In this document: piece after piece, positions 51,949-60,943 of the stretch
Layout: each line of letters starts with the position of its first letter
How positions within the stretch are numbered: the first letter of the stretch is position 1
Assembly (NCBI RefSeq): GCF_000527095.1
Contig: NZ_AZUN01000001.1
Span: 2,232,001-2,296,000, forward strand
Direction: 5' to 3'
Length of the DNA: 64,000 nucleotides
Origin: Methylomicrobium lacus LW14
Lineage (GTDB): Bacteria; Pseudomonadota; Gammaproteobacteria; Methylococcales; Methylomonadaceae
Translations under genes and position numbers: made by a program
Notes under the pieces: generated by a model
What the model saw: the letters and a program-made list of their open reading frames with translations, nothing else
Databases searched by the model: none
Told to the model about the DNA's origin: nothing

Positions 51949-52335
51949 ATGAGTGATTTGCCGGAAAATCTAAAGTACGCCGCGACCCATGAATGGGCAA
52001 AACAGGAAGGCGACAATGTGGTGCGCGTCGGCATCACCGACTTCGCGCAACAGGAACTGGGCGACCTGGTCTATGTCGAGTTGCCGGAAGTCGGTCGCAA
52101 GGTGAAGGCGCAGGAGCAGTGCGCGGTGGTCGAATCGGTCAAGACCGCTTCCGACCTGTACAGTCCGGTCAGCGGCGAGATTGTCGCGGTCAATGACAGT
52201 CTGTCCGACAGTCCCGAACAGGTCAACGATGCGCCCTACGACGCCTGGATTTTTTGCGTAAAAGCCGACGAGACTTCCGCCTTGAATCAATTGATGGATG
52301 CCGGCGCCTATCAACAAATGATAGACGCCGATTAA
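51949..52335 (+). CDS. gcvH: Glycine cleavage system H protein
   Basis: A 128-residue lipoyl carrier from the ATG at 51949 (AGAGGACGAT upstream). It starts MSDLPENLKYAATHEW and has the lipoylation site ESVKTASDLYSPVSGEI. It shuttles the aminomethyl group between the P, T and L proteins. None of the other subunits is in this window. The spacing to dgkA is 70 bp, so it may head the plus-strand run. Confidence 0.95.
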   Translation: MSDLPENLKYAATHEWAKQEGDNVVRVGITDFAQQELGDLVYVELPEVGRKVKAQEQCAVVESVKTASDLYSPVSGEIVAVNDSLSDSPEQVNDAPYDAWIFCVKADETSALNQLMDAGAYQQMIDAD

Positions 52336-52405
52336 GCAGAACCCGGCAATCGACGGCGCCTTGCGCATCGTCAGTTCGTTTTCAAACAACCTTTTATGAA
52401 AGTGC

Positions 52406-52777
52406 ATGGCAAATCAAAATGAGAAAGGCCTAAAACGCCTGATCAATGCGTGTTATTTTTCGGCGGCCGGATTCAAGGCGGTCTGGATACATGAGGAAGC
52501 GTTCCGGCAGGAGGTGCTGCTGTTTGCGGTCACCATGCCATTGGCGATCTGGCTGGGCCAGACGCCGATCGAAAAGTTGCTATTGATCGGCAGCATCGTG
52601 CTGGTGTTGCTGGTCGAATTGCTGAATTCGGCGATCGAGGCGGTCGTCGACCGGGTCGGGCTGGAACGTCACGAATTATCGGGCCGCGCCAAGGACATCG
52701 GCTCGTCGGCGGTGATGCTGTCGCTGGTCTGGGCGGCGGTGACTTGGACTTACATACTATTAGGAGTTAAATCATGA
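52406..52777 (+). CDS. dgkA: Diacylglycerol kinase (prokaryotic DgkA)
   Basis: A 123-residue membrane enzyme with three helices and the motifs EEAFRQEVLLF and ELLNSAIEAVVDRVG. It phosphorylates diacylglycerol released by membrane-derived oligosaccharide or lipid A modification. It overlaps the next gene by 4 bp (ATGA), indicating translational coupling. Confidence 0.95.
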   Translation: MANQNEKGLKRLINACYFSAAGFKAVWIHEEAFRQEVLLFAVTMPLAIWLGQTPIEKLLLIGSIVLVLLVELLNSAIEAVVDRVGLERHELSGRAKDIGSSAVMLSLVWAAVTWTYILLGVKS

Positions 52778-53709
52778 GCGCATTGATCTGCGGTTCGATG
52801 GCATACGACACGATCATGGTGTTCCATGACCACTTCAAAAATCACATCCTGCCGGACAAGGTGCATATCCTAAACGTCTCGTTTCTGGTGCCGGTGATGC
52901 GCCGCGAGTTCGGCGGCTGCGCCGGCAACATCGCCTATAACCTGAATCTGCTCGACGAAGAGCCGCTGATCATGGCGACCGTCGGCCACGATTTCGAGCC
53001 TTACATGCAATGGCTTTGCCAGACCGGCTTGTCGCGCGAGTACATCCGGATTCTGGACAACCATTACACCGGTCAGGCCTACATCACCACCGACGAAGAC
53101 GACAATCAGATCATCGCCTTCCATCCGGGCGCGATGAGCGAGTCGCACCTGAATTCGGTGCCGACCCATCGGGACGACATCACGATCGGCATCGTCTCGC
53201 CGGACGGCAGGGACGGGATGATCTTGCATGCGGCGCAGTTTAGAGAACTCGATATCCCGTTCATTTTCGATCCGGGCCAGGGCATTCCGATGTTCAACGG
53301 CGAAGAGCTGCTGACCTTCCTCGACCAGGCCACCTGGGCGGTGATCAACGACTATGAATCCGAATTGCTGCAACAGCGCACCGGCCTGTCGCTCGACGAA
53401 CTGGCCAAGCGGGTCGAGGCGCTGATCGTGACGCTCGGCGCACAGGGCTCGAAAATTTATACGCATGGCCGCTGCATCGACATTCCGTCCGCGCCGCCGA
53501 AACAACTGCTCGATCCGACCGGCTGCGGCGACGCTTACCGCGCAGGCCTCCTGTACGGTCTGATGAACGAATTCGACTGGGCAGTGACCGGACGGATCGC
53601 GTCCCTGATGGGCACGATCAAGATCGAACATAACGGCACACAGAACCACAGCTTCGACATGGATGCCTTCAAGCAGCGCTACCGGGAAAGTTTCGGCTCC
53701 GAGTTTTGA
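52774..53709 (+). CDS. PfkB-family carbohydrate kinase, probably adenosine kinase
   Basis: A 311-residue ribokinase-fold enzyme with the substrate motif REFGGCAGNIAYNLNLL and the ATP/catalytic motif DPTGCGDAYRAGLLYGL, in which the catalytic Asp is GCGD. The overall pattern resembles bacterial adenosine kinases rather than ribokinase or fructokinase. It should salvage adenosine to AMP. It sits between dgkA and mazG. Confidence 0.88.
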   Translation: MSALICGSMAYDTIMVFHDHFKNHILPDKVHILNVSFLVPVMRREFGGCAGNIAYNLNLLDEEPLIMATVGHDFEPYMQWLCQTGLSREYIRILDNHYTGQAYITTDEDDNQIIAFHPGAMSESHLNSVPTHRDDITIGIVSPDGRDGMILHAAQFRELDIPFIFDPGQGIPMFNGEELLTFLDQATWAVINDYESELLQQRTGLSLDELAKRVEALIVTLGAQGSKIYTHGRCIDIPSAPPKQLLDPTGCGDAYRAGLLYGLMNEFDWAVTGRIASLMGTIKIEHNGTQNHSFDMDAFKQRYRESFGSEF

Positions 53710-53714
53710 CCGAC

Positions 53715-54521
53715 ATGCTGAAAAACACCCAAAACCTCCTGGACATCATGGCCCGCTTGCGCGATCCCGAGCAGGGCTGTCCCTGGGATCTGCGCCAGGA
53801 TTTTGCGACGCTGATCCCTTATCTGATCGAAGAGGCCTATGAAGTCGTCGACGCGATCGAACGCAACGACATGGACGACCTGCGCTCCGAGCTCGGCGAT
53901 CTGTTATTGCAGGTCGTTTTTCACTCGCAACTGGCGAAGGAACGCGGCCTGTTCGATTTCGAGCAGGTATCGGCAAGCATCAGCGACAAACTGATTCGCC
54001 GGCATCCGCACGTATTCGCCGACGCGGTCTTCGAAACTGACGCCGAGCGCCAAGAGGCCTGGGAACAGGCTAAGGCCGAAGAGCGCCGGGCCAAAGAAAC
54101 CTCTGAAAAACCGGTCAGCGTACTGGCCGGCGTCGCAGGCAGTCTGCCGGCCTTGCTCGAATGCGAAAAGATTCAGGACCGCGCCGCGCAGCACGGCTTC
54201 GACTGGCCCGACGCGCCGCCGGTCTTCGACAAGGTGATGGAGGAACTTGAGGAAGTCCGGGAAGCCTGGCAATCGGGCGATCAATATCATATTCGAGAGG
54301 AAATCGGCGATCTGTTGCTGGTGGTCGTGAATCTTGCCCGGCATCTCGATGTGAATGCCGAGCAGGCGCTGAAGGAAAGCACCAAAAAATTCTCGCGCCG
54401 CTTCAATTACATCGAACAGCAGGTCGCCTCCTCCGGCCGCAATCTGACCGATTGCGATCTTTATGAGCTCGATGCCTTCTGGCACGAGGCGAAACAAGTG
54501 CTCAAGCGTAAATCAGATTAG
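53715..54521 (+). CDS. mazG: Nucleoside triphosphate pyrophosphohydrolase MazG
   Basis: A 268-residue two-domain MazG, close in size to the E. coli enzyme. Both domains carry the all-alpha EExxE/ExxD metal motifs: PYLIEEAYEVVDAIERNDMDDLRSELGDLLLQ and VMEELEEVREAW...EEIGDLLLVVVNLAR. The ATG at 53715 is preferred over a TTG at 53706 that overlaps the kinase gene. It hydrolyses (d)NTPs to monophosphates, cleaning noncanonical nucleotides. Confidence 0.95.
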   Translation: MLKNTQNLLDIMARLRDPEQGCPWDLRQDFATLIPYLIEEAYEVVDAIERNDMDDLRSELGDLLLQVVFHSQLAKERGLFDFEQVSASISDKLIRRHPHVFADAVFETDAERQEAWEQAKAEERRAKETSEKPVSVLAGVAGSLPALLECEKIQDRAAQHGFDWPDAPPVFDKVMEELEEVREAWQSGDQYHIREEIGDLLLVVVNLARHLDVNAEQALKESTKKFSRRFNYIEQQVASSGRNLTDCDLYELDAFWHEAKQVLKRKSD

Positions 54522-54653
54522 ATTCATCTGTCGTCCCCTCATGCTTCCCTGCCCTATCTCGAAAATTGATTTCGAGGGTGGGTGAGTTTGGAAAGAGGTC
54601 GCCCTCCGTCCCGCCCTGAAAGCCAACTCCCGTCGATTCGATTACAGGTTCTC

Positions 54654-55673
54654 ATGAAACAGATTTTATTCTCTCTAGTGCTGGCATCGATGTTGATGAC
54701 CAGCCCGCTCGCCTTAGCCCGCGGGCAACAAGCCGCGCAGAAACCCGCCCAACCGGCGCCGCTGCAATGCGTCGCCTTCAGTCCTTACGTCGGCCAGTTG
54801 AACCCCGATTACGGCCCGCCTCCCTCCAAAGCCCAGATCGAGCAATTGCTCGACGTGCTGGTCAAAAAAACGCCTTTCCGCTGCATCATGACCTACGGCG
54901 TATTGAACGGCCTCGACGCGACGTTTGCGGCGACCGAGGCGAGAGGAATCAAGGTGATTGCGATCCTGTGGATCGACAAGGACATCGAGGTCAATTCCGC
55001 CTCGATCTCGAAAGGCATCGCCCTCGCCAGAACCTATCCGAAAACGATCGTCAAGCTCAGCTGCGGTTCGGAAGTCCGCACCCGCCACGGCAACGCGCTG
55101 GATAGCGAGATAACCCGCTGCATCAACGCGATGCGCGAGGCGAAGATCGCGCAGCCGGTCACCACGATCGATACCTGGTGGGAATGGTGCAACCGCGCCA
55201 CGCCTTGCCAGCAGACCGTTTTTGCAAACTCGGTCGACTGGATCGGCATCAATATATTTCCCTGGTGGGAGAACATGTATGCCGACCTGTTTCCCTGCAC
55301 ACCGGCCGAGAAGGCGGCCGATTTTCATCTGGCGAGAATCGAAGATGTCCGGCGCGCCTACCCCGGCAAGGACGTGATCGTGACCGAATTCGGCTGGCCC
55401 TATGCGCCCGAAGGCGCAACCGAAACCAATGTGCATACCGGCGAGCATTGCGGCATCGCCAGCCGCAAAAATCAGGCTCTGGTGATCCGTTCGACGCTGA
55501 AAAAACTGGCCGAAAAGCAATGGTCCGGCGTTGTCTTCGAAGCCATTTCGGAAAACTGGAAATCCAGCCACGAAGGCCAGTTCGGAGGCTCCTGGGGCAT
55601 CTGTTCCGGCGAACCGCCGCATGAATGTCTGACCGATTTGACCGCCCAGCCCCAAAAAAACAAGCGGCACTGA
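54654..55673 (+). CDS. Exported glycoside hydrolase family 17-like protein
   Basis: A 339-residue protein from the ATG at 54654, with a signal peptide (FSLVLASMLMTSPLALA). The TIM-barrel elements include the acid/base Glu in LSCGSEVRTRHG and the nucleophile Glu in VIVTEFGWPYAPEG, the arrangement of family 17 beta-1,3-glucanases. Six or more cysteines suggest disulfides. It could act on exported glucan. It is separate from the mazG operon (132 bp gap). Confidence 0.8.
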   Translation: MKQILFSLVLASMLMTSPLALARGQQAAQKPAQPAPLQCVAFSPYVGQLNPDYGPPPSKAQIEQLLDVLVKKTPFRCIMTYGVLNGLDATFAATEARGIKVIAILWIDKDIEVNSASISKGIALARTYPKTIVKLSCGSEVRTRHGNALDSEITRCINAMREAKIAQPVTTIDTWWEWCNRATPCQQTVFANSVDWIGINIFPWWENMYADLFPCTPAEKAADFHLARIEDVRRAYPGKDVIVTEFGWPYAPEGATETNVHTGEHCGIASRKNQALVIRSTLKKLAEKQWSGVVFEAISENWKSSHEGQFGGSWGICSGEPPHECLTDLTAQPQKNKRH

Positions 55674-56040
55674 GCTCGGCTAACGGCAGACTCTAAAGAA
55701 AAACTTCAATCCATCTCGTTAATCCGTTCACGGTGAGAATGCCTAACCCTGAACGGTTTAACCGAGCGACTCTGGGGCAAGTATTAGCTGATCCTAAATA
55801 GATTCCTCCCCTTTTCCGTACTTTGCTAAAATAATAGCCATGGGTACAGCTTAAGGAAAATTTACGGAATTTACTGTTATGCTAACGGGTTATTCGTCCC
55901 GTTGCCACACAGTTTTCATGGTATGCCGCTTGGCCCGCGTTGACCTCACGGCAACGCGCCGAGCGATTCGCCTTACTCCGTTCCGCGCGTCCCATGCCCC
56001 CACCCTGTTTGAGTCGGTCAGATTTTTTTGAGATTTTTCA
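55674..56040. other. Intergenic region before the D,D-carboxypeptidase gene
   Basis: A 367-bp stretch without a convincing gene. The AT-rich TTTGCTAAAATAATAG near 55821 could be a -10 region. I could not define a promoter firmly, and no hairpin with a T-tract is present. Confidence 0.35.
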
Positions 56041-57216
56041 ATGAGTAAAGTAAAGTCGTTTGTTGTTGTACTACTGGCGTTAGGGGCATTTCTGCTGGCC
56101 GGCTCCGCCCATGCGCGCTATGCCGCGATCATGATCGACGCCGAAAACGGCAATGTGCTGCATGAAATCGATGCGACGCACCCCTGGTATCCGGCGTCGC
56201 TAACCAAGGTGATGACGCTATACATGACCTTCGAGGCGTTAAGCCGAGGGCAGATCGGTCTGCACGATAGGATGACCGCGTCCCATCATGCGTCCCGGCA
56301 GCCGCAAAGCAAGCTGGGCCTCCGTGCGGGCGAAACCCTGACCGTCGAAGAGGGGATTCTGGCCGTGATTACCCGCTCGGCGAACGATGCGGCGGTCGTG
56401 CTGGGCGAACATCTGGGCGGCAGCGAGGAAGCATTCGCATCGCAGATGACCGCCAAGGCGCACCAGTTGGGCATGTATAATTCCCGTTTCATGAACGCGA
56501 CCGGTTTGCCGAACAATTTGCAGGTCACCACCCCGCGCGATTTGGCCGTGCTGGCCTGGAAAATCATGAAGAATTTTCCCAACTATTACCCTTATTTTGC
56601 CAGCCACGGTTTTTCCTTCAGAGGACGCGAACTGCGCGGCATCAACAAGTTCACCGCCCGCTACCCCGGCGCGGAAGGCATGAAAACCGGCTTCACCTGC
56701 GGCTCCGGCTTCAACCTGATGAGCTCGGCATCACAGAACGGCAAGCGCTTGATCGGCGTTGTGATGGGCGGCATGACCAGCGCGGAACGCTACCAGCTGA
56801 TGATGAACATGATGGATGGGGGCTTTTCCAACCGCTATGGCGACGGCTCGTATCGCAACATCGACACATTGACCGCCAGCATGGGCGGCGAGCCACCTTA
56901 TCAGCTCGGTTGCGGCAATCGCAAAGGCATTACGGTCGCTTCCGGCAATGGCAATGACAATATCCAGCCGGCGAGTTATCATCGGCCCGCCGCCAAGCAT
57001 TACCGTGCTCACCAGCGAACCCGCGCCGCCTCCGGCTATCACCGCCTCGCAGCCGGCAAAACCAAAACCGGCAAGAAGATAATCAGCAAGCGAAGCGCGA
57101 AGCGCAGCGTTATGGTCGCCAAAAACAAGCGCGGCGGGGTGACTCGAGTCGCCAAGAAAACCGCGAAGTCTTCGGTCGCTCGAAAAACAATCAAGAAAAG
57201 AAGCAAATCCGCGTAG
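56041..57216 (+). CDS. D-alanyl-D-alanine carboxypeptidase (peptidase S11) with a basic C-terminal tail
   Basis: A 391-residue penicillin-binding protein with a signal peptide ending SAHA-RYA. The active-site motifs are Ser53-Leu-Thr-Lys56 (SLTK), Ser113-Ala-Asn115 and Lys215-Thr-Gly217. The usual PBP5 C-terminal beta domain and amphipathic anchor are absent. Instead residues about 330-391 are a Lys/Arg/Ser-rich tail (TGKKIISKRSAKRS, KTIKKRSKSA) that may bind anionic wall or membrane polymers. It trims pentapeptides in peptidoglycan. Confidence 0.92.
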   Translation: MSKVKSFVVVLLALGAFLLAGSAHARYAAIMIDAENGNVLHEIDATHPWYPASLTKVMTLYMTFEALSRGQIGLHDRMTASHHASRQPQSKLGLRAGETLTVEEGILAVITRSANDAAVVLGEHLGGSEEAFASQMTAKAHQLGMYNSRFMNATGLPNNLQVTTPRDLAVLAWKIMKNFPNYYPYFASHGFSFRGRELRGINKFTARYPGAEGMKTGFTCGSGFNLMSSASQNGKRLIGVVMGGMTSAERYQLMMNMMDGGFSNRYGDGSYRNIDTLTASMGGEPPYQLGCGNRKGITVASGNGNDNIQPASYHRPAAKHYRAHQRTRAASGYHRLAAGKTKTGKKIISKRSAKRSVMVAKNKRGGVTRVAKKTAKSSVARKTIKKRSKSA

Positions 57217-57479
57217 AAAAAATCACTTCCTGCCGGTTACACACCGCGCACCCTTTTCAGTTTCAGCACAAGCCGAGATTTTGAAAGGTGCGCGATGCTT
57301 GCAAAGACTTGAATGCGCCCTCTCCTCGCGCCGCCTCAGTCATCAACGACGGCAAGTTCCGCACAAAGGCGCTTCCAGGGCCGACGTGCTGACGAATTTA
57401 GAAGCTCATTTTGGGTAAATCTGGTAAATTTCCCACTCCGTTTCCATTAGCCCCCTCATTACTTTTCTGGAAAGTCATC

Positions 57480-57998
57480 ATGCGAGCATTAAAAAAACAA
57501 TTAAAACACAATCTGGCTTTGTTTCTTTTTAGCGGTCTGCTTTCCGCCATTCCTGCCATGGCCGCATCGGACTTCGAAGCCCAAGAAGGTTTCGCCAGAG
57601 CGCGTGCAAAGACCCAGCCGGGCATAGATCACTCAGCACATCAAAACCCTGCCGATAAAAGCCTGGAGTTTCATGGCGTTTTCTACGGCTATCTCCCCTG
57701 CAACGATTGCGACGGGGTTAAAACGACGCTGTCTTTACAACAAAAGCACAATTATCTGTTGGTGACTCAGCCCGCCAAAGCGTCATCGCGGGAGTATTAT
57801 GAAAGAGGCAAATATGACTGGAATGAAGAAAAGCGTACCGTGGTGTTAACGCCAAAAAACGGAGGGACAAGCACACGGAGTTATCATATTGAAGACGAAG
57901 GAACGCTGATTCAGCTGAATGCCGATGGCATAAAAAAGAATGATTATGTTCTGCAAAGAAGCGATACTTATAAGTCGCGTGAGGTGCATATTCACTAA
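57480..57998 (+). CDS. NlpE-like exported protein with a CxxC motif
   Basis: A 172-residue protein from the ATG at 57480 (MRALKKQLKHN). The signal peptide ends AMA-ASD, so it is not a lipoprotein as NlpE of E. coli is. The motif GVFYGYLPCNDCDGVKTTLSL is the NlpE N-domain signature with the conserved CxxC. In E. coli, NlpE signals copper and surface stress to CpxA. Here a soluble periplasmic version is predicted. An upstream extension to 57411 lacks a ribosome-binding site. Confidence 0.82.
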   Translation: MRALKKQLKHNLALFLFSGLLSAIPAMAASDFEAQEGFARARAKTQPGIDHSAHQNPADKSLEFHGVFYGYLPCNDCDGVKTTLSLQQKHNYLLVTQPAKASSREYYERGKYDWNEEKRTVVLTPKNGGTSTRSYHIEDEGTLIQLNADGIKKNDYVLQRSDTYKSREVHIH

Positions 57999-58052
57999 CG
58001 GATAATCCGCTCGAAAGCAGCGGCAAGCGCTTCCGACTGAGCGTCTTAAAAC

Positions 58053-58087
58053 AAACCGCCTCTTGGTAACAGCAAAGGCGGTTTTTT
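58053..58087 (+). terminator. Terminator of the NlpE-like gene
   Basis: The stem AAACCGCCT/AGGCGGTTT (58053-58061, 58076-58084) is followed by TTT. Confidence 0.85.
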
Positions 58088-58183
58088 ATTGCCGAAGCAG
58101 GGTGTCAAATACGATCAGGGTTCTGTCGCCCTCAGTGTCTTTGGCGACAAGGGGGCGATGGGAGACGGTTAATTTTTTCCGGC

Positions 58184-58699
58184 TCACGCATTCCTCCGGT
58201 TATTCAGCTCGACACAAGAATCCAGCGCAAAGCGCAGCAGCAACAGCGTGATCAGTACCGGAAAAACCAGATAATGATCCAGCAATTGTAAACTCCCGAG
58301 CGTACCCAGCATGATGATCCAGGGCTGCAAGCCTTTGTGCTCTGCAAGCAGGCGCATGTAGCGGAGGGACTCCGGATCGAGGCGTTCGGATGGGCCGATG
58401 AAAGCGAGCGAGATGAATGCGCTCATGGCGGCAAAATACACCGGAAAGAAAAAAAACATCGGCGAGTCATCGTTGAACTGCGTTTTCCAATAGGCGAACC
58501 AAACCAGTAACGCGCTCGAAGCAAACAGGTCGAACCAGAGCCTGAAATGTCCTTTTTTGACCAGCGAACCGGCGATCGCCAGCAAGGCGCCGCCGATGCC
58601 AAGATAGAGAAAAAACTCCCCCACCAACAGGCTTGTCAAGGGATGCCCTGTCTGTACGAGATAGCCAAGGGTAAGACTGAGCAGAATGAAAACGAGCAT
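58184..58699 (-). CDS. Integral membrane protein of unknown function
   Basis: A 171-residue protein with about five hydrophobic helices (LVFILLSLTLGYLVQ, FLYLGIGGALLAIAGSLV, SALLVWFAYW, MFFFFPVYFAAMSAFISLAFIG, and a final LVFPVLITLLLLRFALDSC). No signature residues that I recognise. It is a lone minus-strand gene upstream of which lies the DnaA-box cluster. Confidence 0.7.
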   Translation of the reverse strand: MLVFILLSLTLGYLVQTGHPLTSLLVGEFFLYLGIGGALLAIAGSLVKKGHFRLWFDLFASSALLVWFAYWKTQFNDDSPMFFFFPVYFAAMSAFISLAFIGPSERLDPESLRYMRLLAEHKGLQPWIIMLGTLGSLQLLDHYLVFPVLITLLLLRFALDSCVELNNRRNA

Positions 58700-58948
58700 G
58701 CGCTAATCCGTTGATCTGATTGTTATTAAAATGGCATCCAATGGGATTGGATTTGCGGTTTTTGTCTATGTTATGCACACAGTCGAGCGCTTGTCATCCG
58801 TTCTGATTTAGGCAGGCCCAAGGCTCCGCCAACATCCGATTTATCTATACAAGCCGCTGATATTAAACAACTAATTTATTTTGTATAAAATTTTTACAAT
58901 TTGATGACAGGGCAGGATTCCTCGGCTTCGCGAACGGTTATCGAGAGC

Positions 58949-58983
58949 TTTTCCACAAAGTTATCCACAATAATTGTGGATAA
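58949..58983. promoter_or_regulatory. Cluster of three DnaA boxes next to an AT-rich stretch
   Basis: TTTTCCACA at 58949-58957 is one mismatch from the strict consensus. TTATCCACA at 58961-58969 and its inverted partner TGTGGATAA at 58975-58983 are perfect R-type boxes and together form a 23-bp palindrome. An AT-rich stretch (58864-58907) lies 40-80 bp away. No dnaA, dnaN or mnmG is nearby. The surrounding 58700-59010 holds no gene that I can see. Confidence 0.6.
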
Positions 58984-59010
58984 GCCAGGCCGCGCCGCCA
59001 GCCGTTTTTG

Positions 59011-60249
59011 TCATAGCGCCGTCCGGAAAGGCTCGACCCAAACCGGCTCGCCTGCCGGAACGCCGCCGCAGTCGGCCGGCAGGATGATGTAGCAGTTGCT
59101 CGCGGACATCGCGCCCAGCATGTGCGAGCCCTGGCCGCCGGCGGAGGCGGCAAAAAATTCGCCGTCCGCGTCCTGGGTCAGGATGCCGCGCTGAAATTCG
59201 AGGCGGCCCCTTTCCTTTTTGAGCGGGGTCGTCAAGGTAGCCTTGATGCGCAGCGGGTTTGCCGGCGCTAAGCCGACCAGCCGCCTGAGCGCCGGCTCGA
59301 CGATTTGCTGAAAAGTTACCGCGACAGCGACCGGATTGCCGGGCAGGCCGAAGAACCAGGCGTTGCCGATTCTGCCGAAGGCGAGCGGTTTGCCGGGTTT
59401 CATCGCGATCTTCCATAAATGCACTTCGCCGAGACGTTCGAGCACCTGCTGAATGAAATCGGCCTCGCCGACCGAGGCGCCGCCGGTCGTGATGACCACG
59501 TCATGATTCAGGGCCGCCTGGCTCAACGCGTCTTCGAGCTGCTGCCTATCGTCGCCGATCACGCCCAGGTCAGAGGCGCGGTAGCCGGGATCGGCCAACA
59601 GGCCGCCGAGAATGTAGCGGTTGCTGTCATGAATCTTGCCGGGCGCCAGGGGCTGGCCGATGCCGGTCAGTTCGTCGCCGGTCGAAAAATAAGCGATAGT
59701 GACCGGCCTTTTGACCGCGACATCATAAATGCCGGCCGAGGCGAAGAGGCCGAGTTCGATCGCGCCGAGTTTTTTGCCGGCGCGGCACAATAGCTCGCCG
59801 CGTTTGACATCTTCGCCGATTTCGCGTACAAAACGGCGCGCCGGCACCGCGGCCGGAAACTCGATGTGGTCGCCGTCAACGCTCACGAATTCCTGCATCA
59901 CGACCGAATCGGCCTCATTGGGCACGACCGCGCCGGTAAATATCCGGACGCATTCGCCCGCGCTCAACTGGCCCAGGAACGGCTTGCCGGCCCAGGAAAC
60001 ACCCGCCAGACGCAGATGGAAGGGCTGCCTTACGTCGATGTCCCGGCTGCTGAAGGCATAGCCGTCGACCGCGGCGTTTCTGTCGCGCGGAATGTTGAGC
60101 GGCGAGCGCACCGGGTCGGCCAATACGCGTCCGAGCGCGTGTTGCAGCGTCACTCTGTCGCTGCCGGAAACCGGCTGTATCGCGGCCGCGATCCGCGCGC
60201 GCGCGGCCTCGATCGAAAGCAGGGCCTCGCGGCTGCACAGATCGGTCAT
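59011..60249 (-). CDS. moeA: Molybdopterin molybdotransferase MoeA
   Basis: A 412-residue MoeA with the domain II/III motifs RDRNAAVDGYAF, FTGAVVPNEADSVVMQE, TGDELTGIGQPLAPGKIHDSN, VITTGGASVGEADF and FGLPGNPVAVAVTFQ. It inserts molybdate into adenylated molybdopterin. Its start overlaps the stop of mobB (ATGA). A molybdoenzyme such as formate dehydrogenase is expected elsewhere. Confidence 0.95.
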   Translation of the reverse strand: MTDLCSREALLSIEAARARIAAAIQPVSGSDRVTLQHALGRVLADPVRSPLNIPRDRNAAVDGYAFSSRDIDVRQPFHLRLAGVSWAGKPFLGQLSAGECVRIFTGAVVPNEADSVVMQEFVSVDGDHIEFPAAVPARRFVREIGEDVKRGELLCRAGKKLGAIELGLFASAGIYDVAVKRPVTIAYFSTGDELTGIGQPLAPGKIHDSNRYILGGLLADPGYRASDLGVIGDDRQQLEDALSQAALNHDVVITTGGASVGEADFIQQVLERLGEVHLWKIAMKPGKPLAFGRIGNAWFFGLPGNPVAVAVTFQQIVEPALRRLVGLAPANPLRIKATLTTPLKKERGRLEFQRGILTQDADGEFFAASAGGQGSHMLGAMSASNCYIILPADCGGVPAGEPVWVEPFRTAL

Positions 60250-60770
60250 TTGAACTCCCGGTAATGCTCCAGGATGAAGCGGGCGATCAGGTCGGCGCGG
60301 TTCAGATCGAGCTTGACCAGAGATTCCGGCGCTTCGACCGGGCTGTCGCTCGCGATCGCGATGATATCCGGGTCATCAGGAAACAGCAGCGGCCTTTGCA
60401 GCGACGGCCGGTGCAATTCGATCTTCGGAAATTTTTCGGCCTTGAAGCCTTCGACCAGAATCAGATCCAGGCCGGATTGATCCAGAATTTTAAGCTGCCG
60501 GTCCAGGCTCGGTTCCTCGGGCGTTTCGAATTCGTTGATGATCGCATAACGGTATTTGGAAACCAGCATCACCGGCGAGGCGCCGGCCATGCGCAGGCGA
60601 TAACTGTCCTTGCCGGGATGGTCGATGTCGAAGCTATGATGACTGTGCTTGATCAGGCCGACCCGCAGACCGCGTTGTTTCAGCAAAGGAATCAATTGCG
60701 TCAGTAAGGTGGTCTTGCCGGTGCCGCTGGCGGCGGCAAAACCGAGGATCGGCTTTTGTGCATGTTGCAT
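60246..60770 (-). CDS. mobB: Molybdopterin-guanine dinucleotide biosynthesis adaptor MobB
   Basis: A 174-residue P-loop protein with GFAAASGTGKTTLLTQLIPLLKQRGLRVGLIKHSHHSFDIDHPGKDS, where the P-loop is ASGTGKTT. It binds GTP and helps form the guanine dinucleotide cofactor. It is translationally coupled to moeA. Confidence 0.94.
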   Translation of the reverse strand: MQHAQKPILGFAAASGTGKTTLLTQLIPLLKQRGLRVGLIKHSHHSFDIDHPGKDSYRLRMAGASPVMLVSKYRYAIINEFETPEEPSLDRQLKILDQSGLDLILVEGFKAEKFPKIELHRPSLQRPLLFPDDPDIIAIASDSPVEAPESLVKLDLNRADLIARFILEHYREFK

Positions 60771-60943
60771 GGCGTTAGCGTGATTGGATCGGAGTCAATA
60801 ATCAGGCTATTCTAAGGTATTATTTACGCCGGCACTACGATAACGGCGGCATGGCTGTTATCATCGCCTGCCATCACGCCGGTCGGTCGTCCGGCGCGAT
60901 TTTGATTGTGTGCGCCAAACCTGAGTGATCCCCGGAGTCAACC

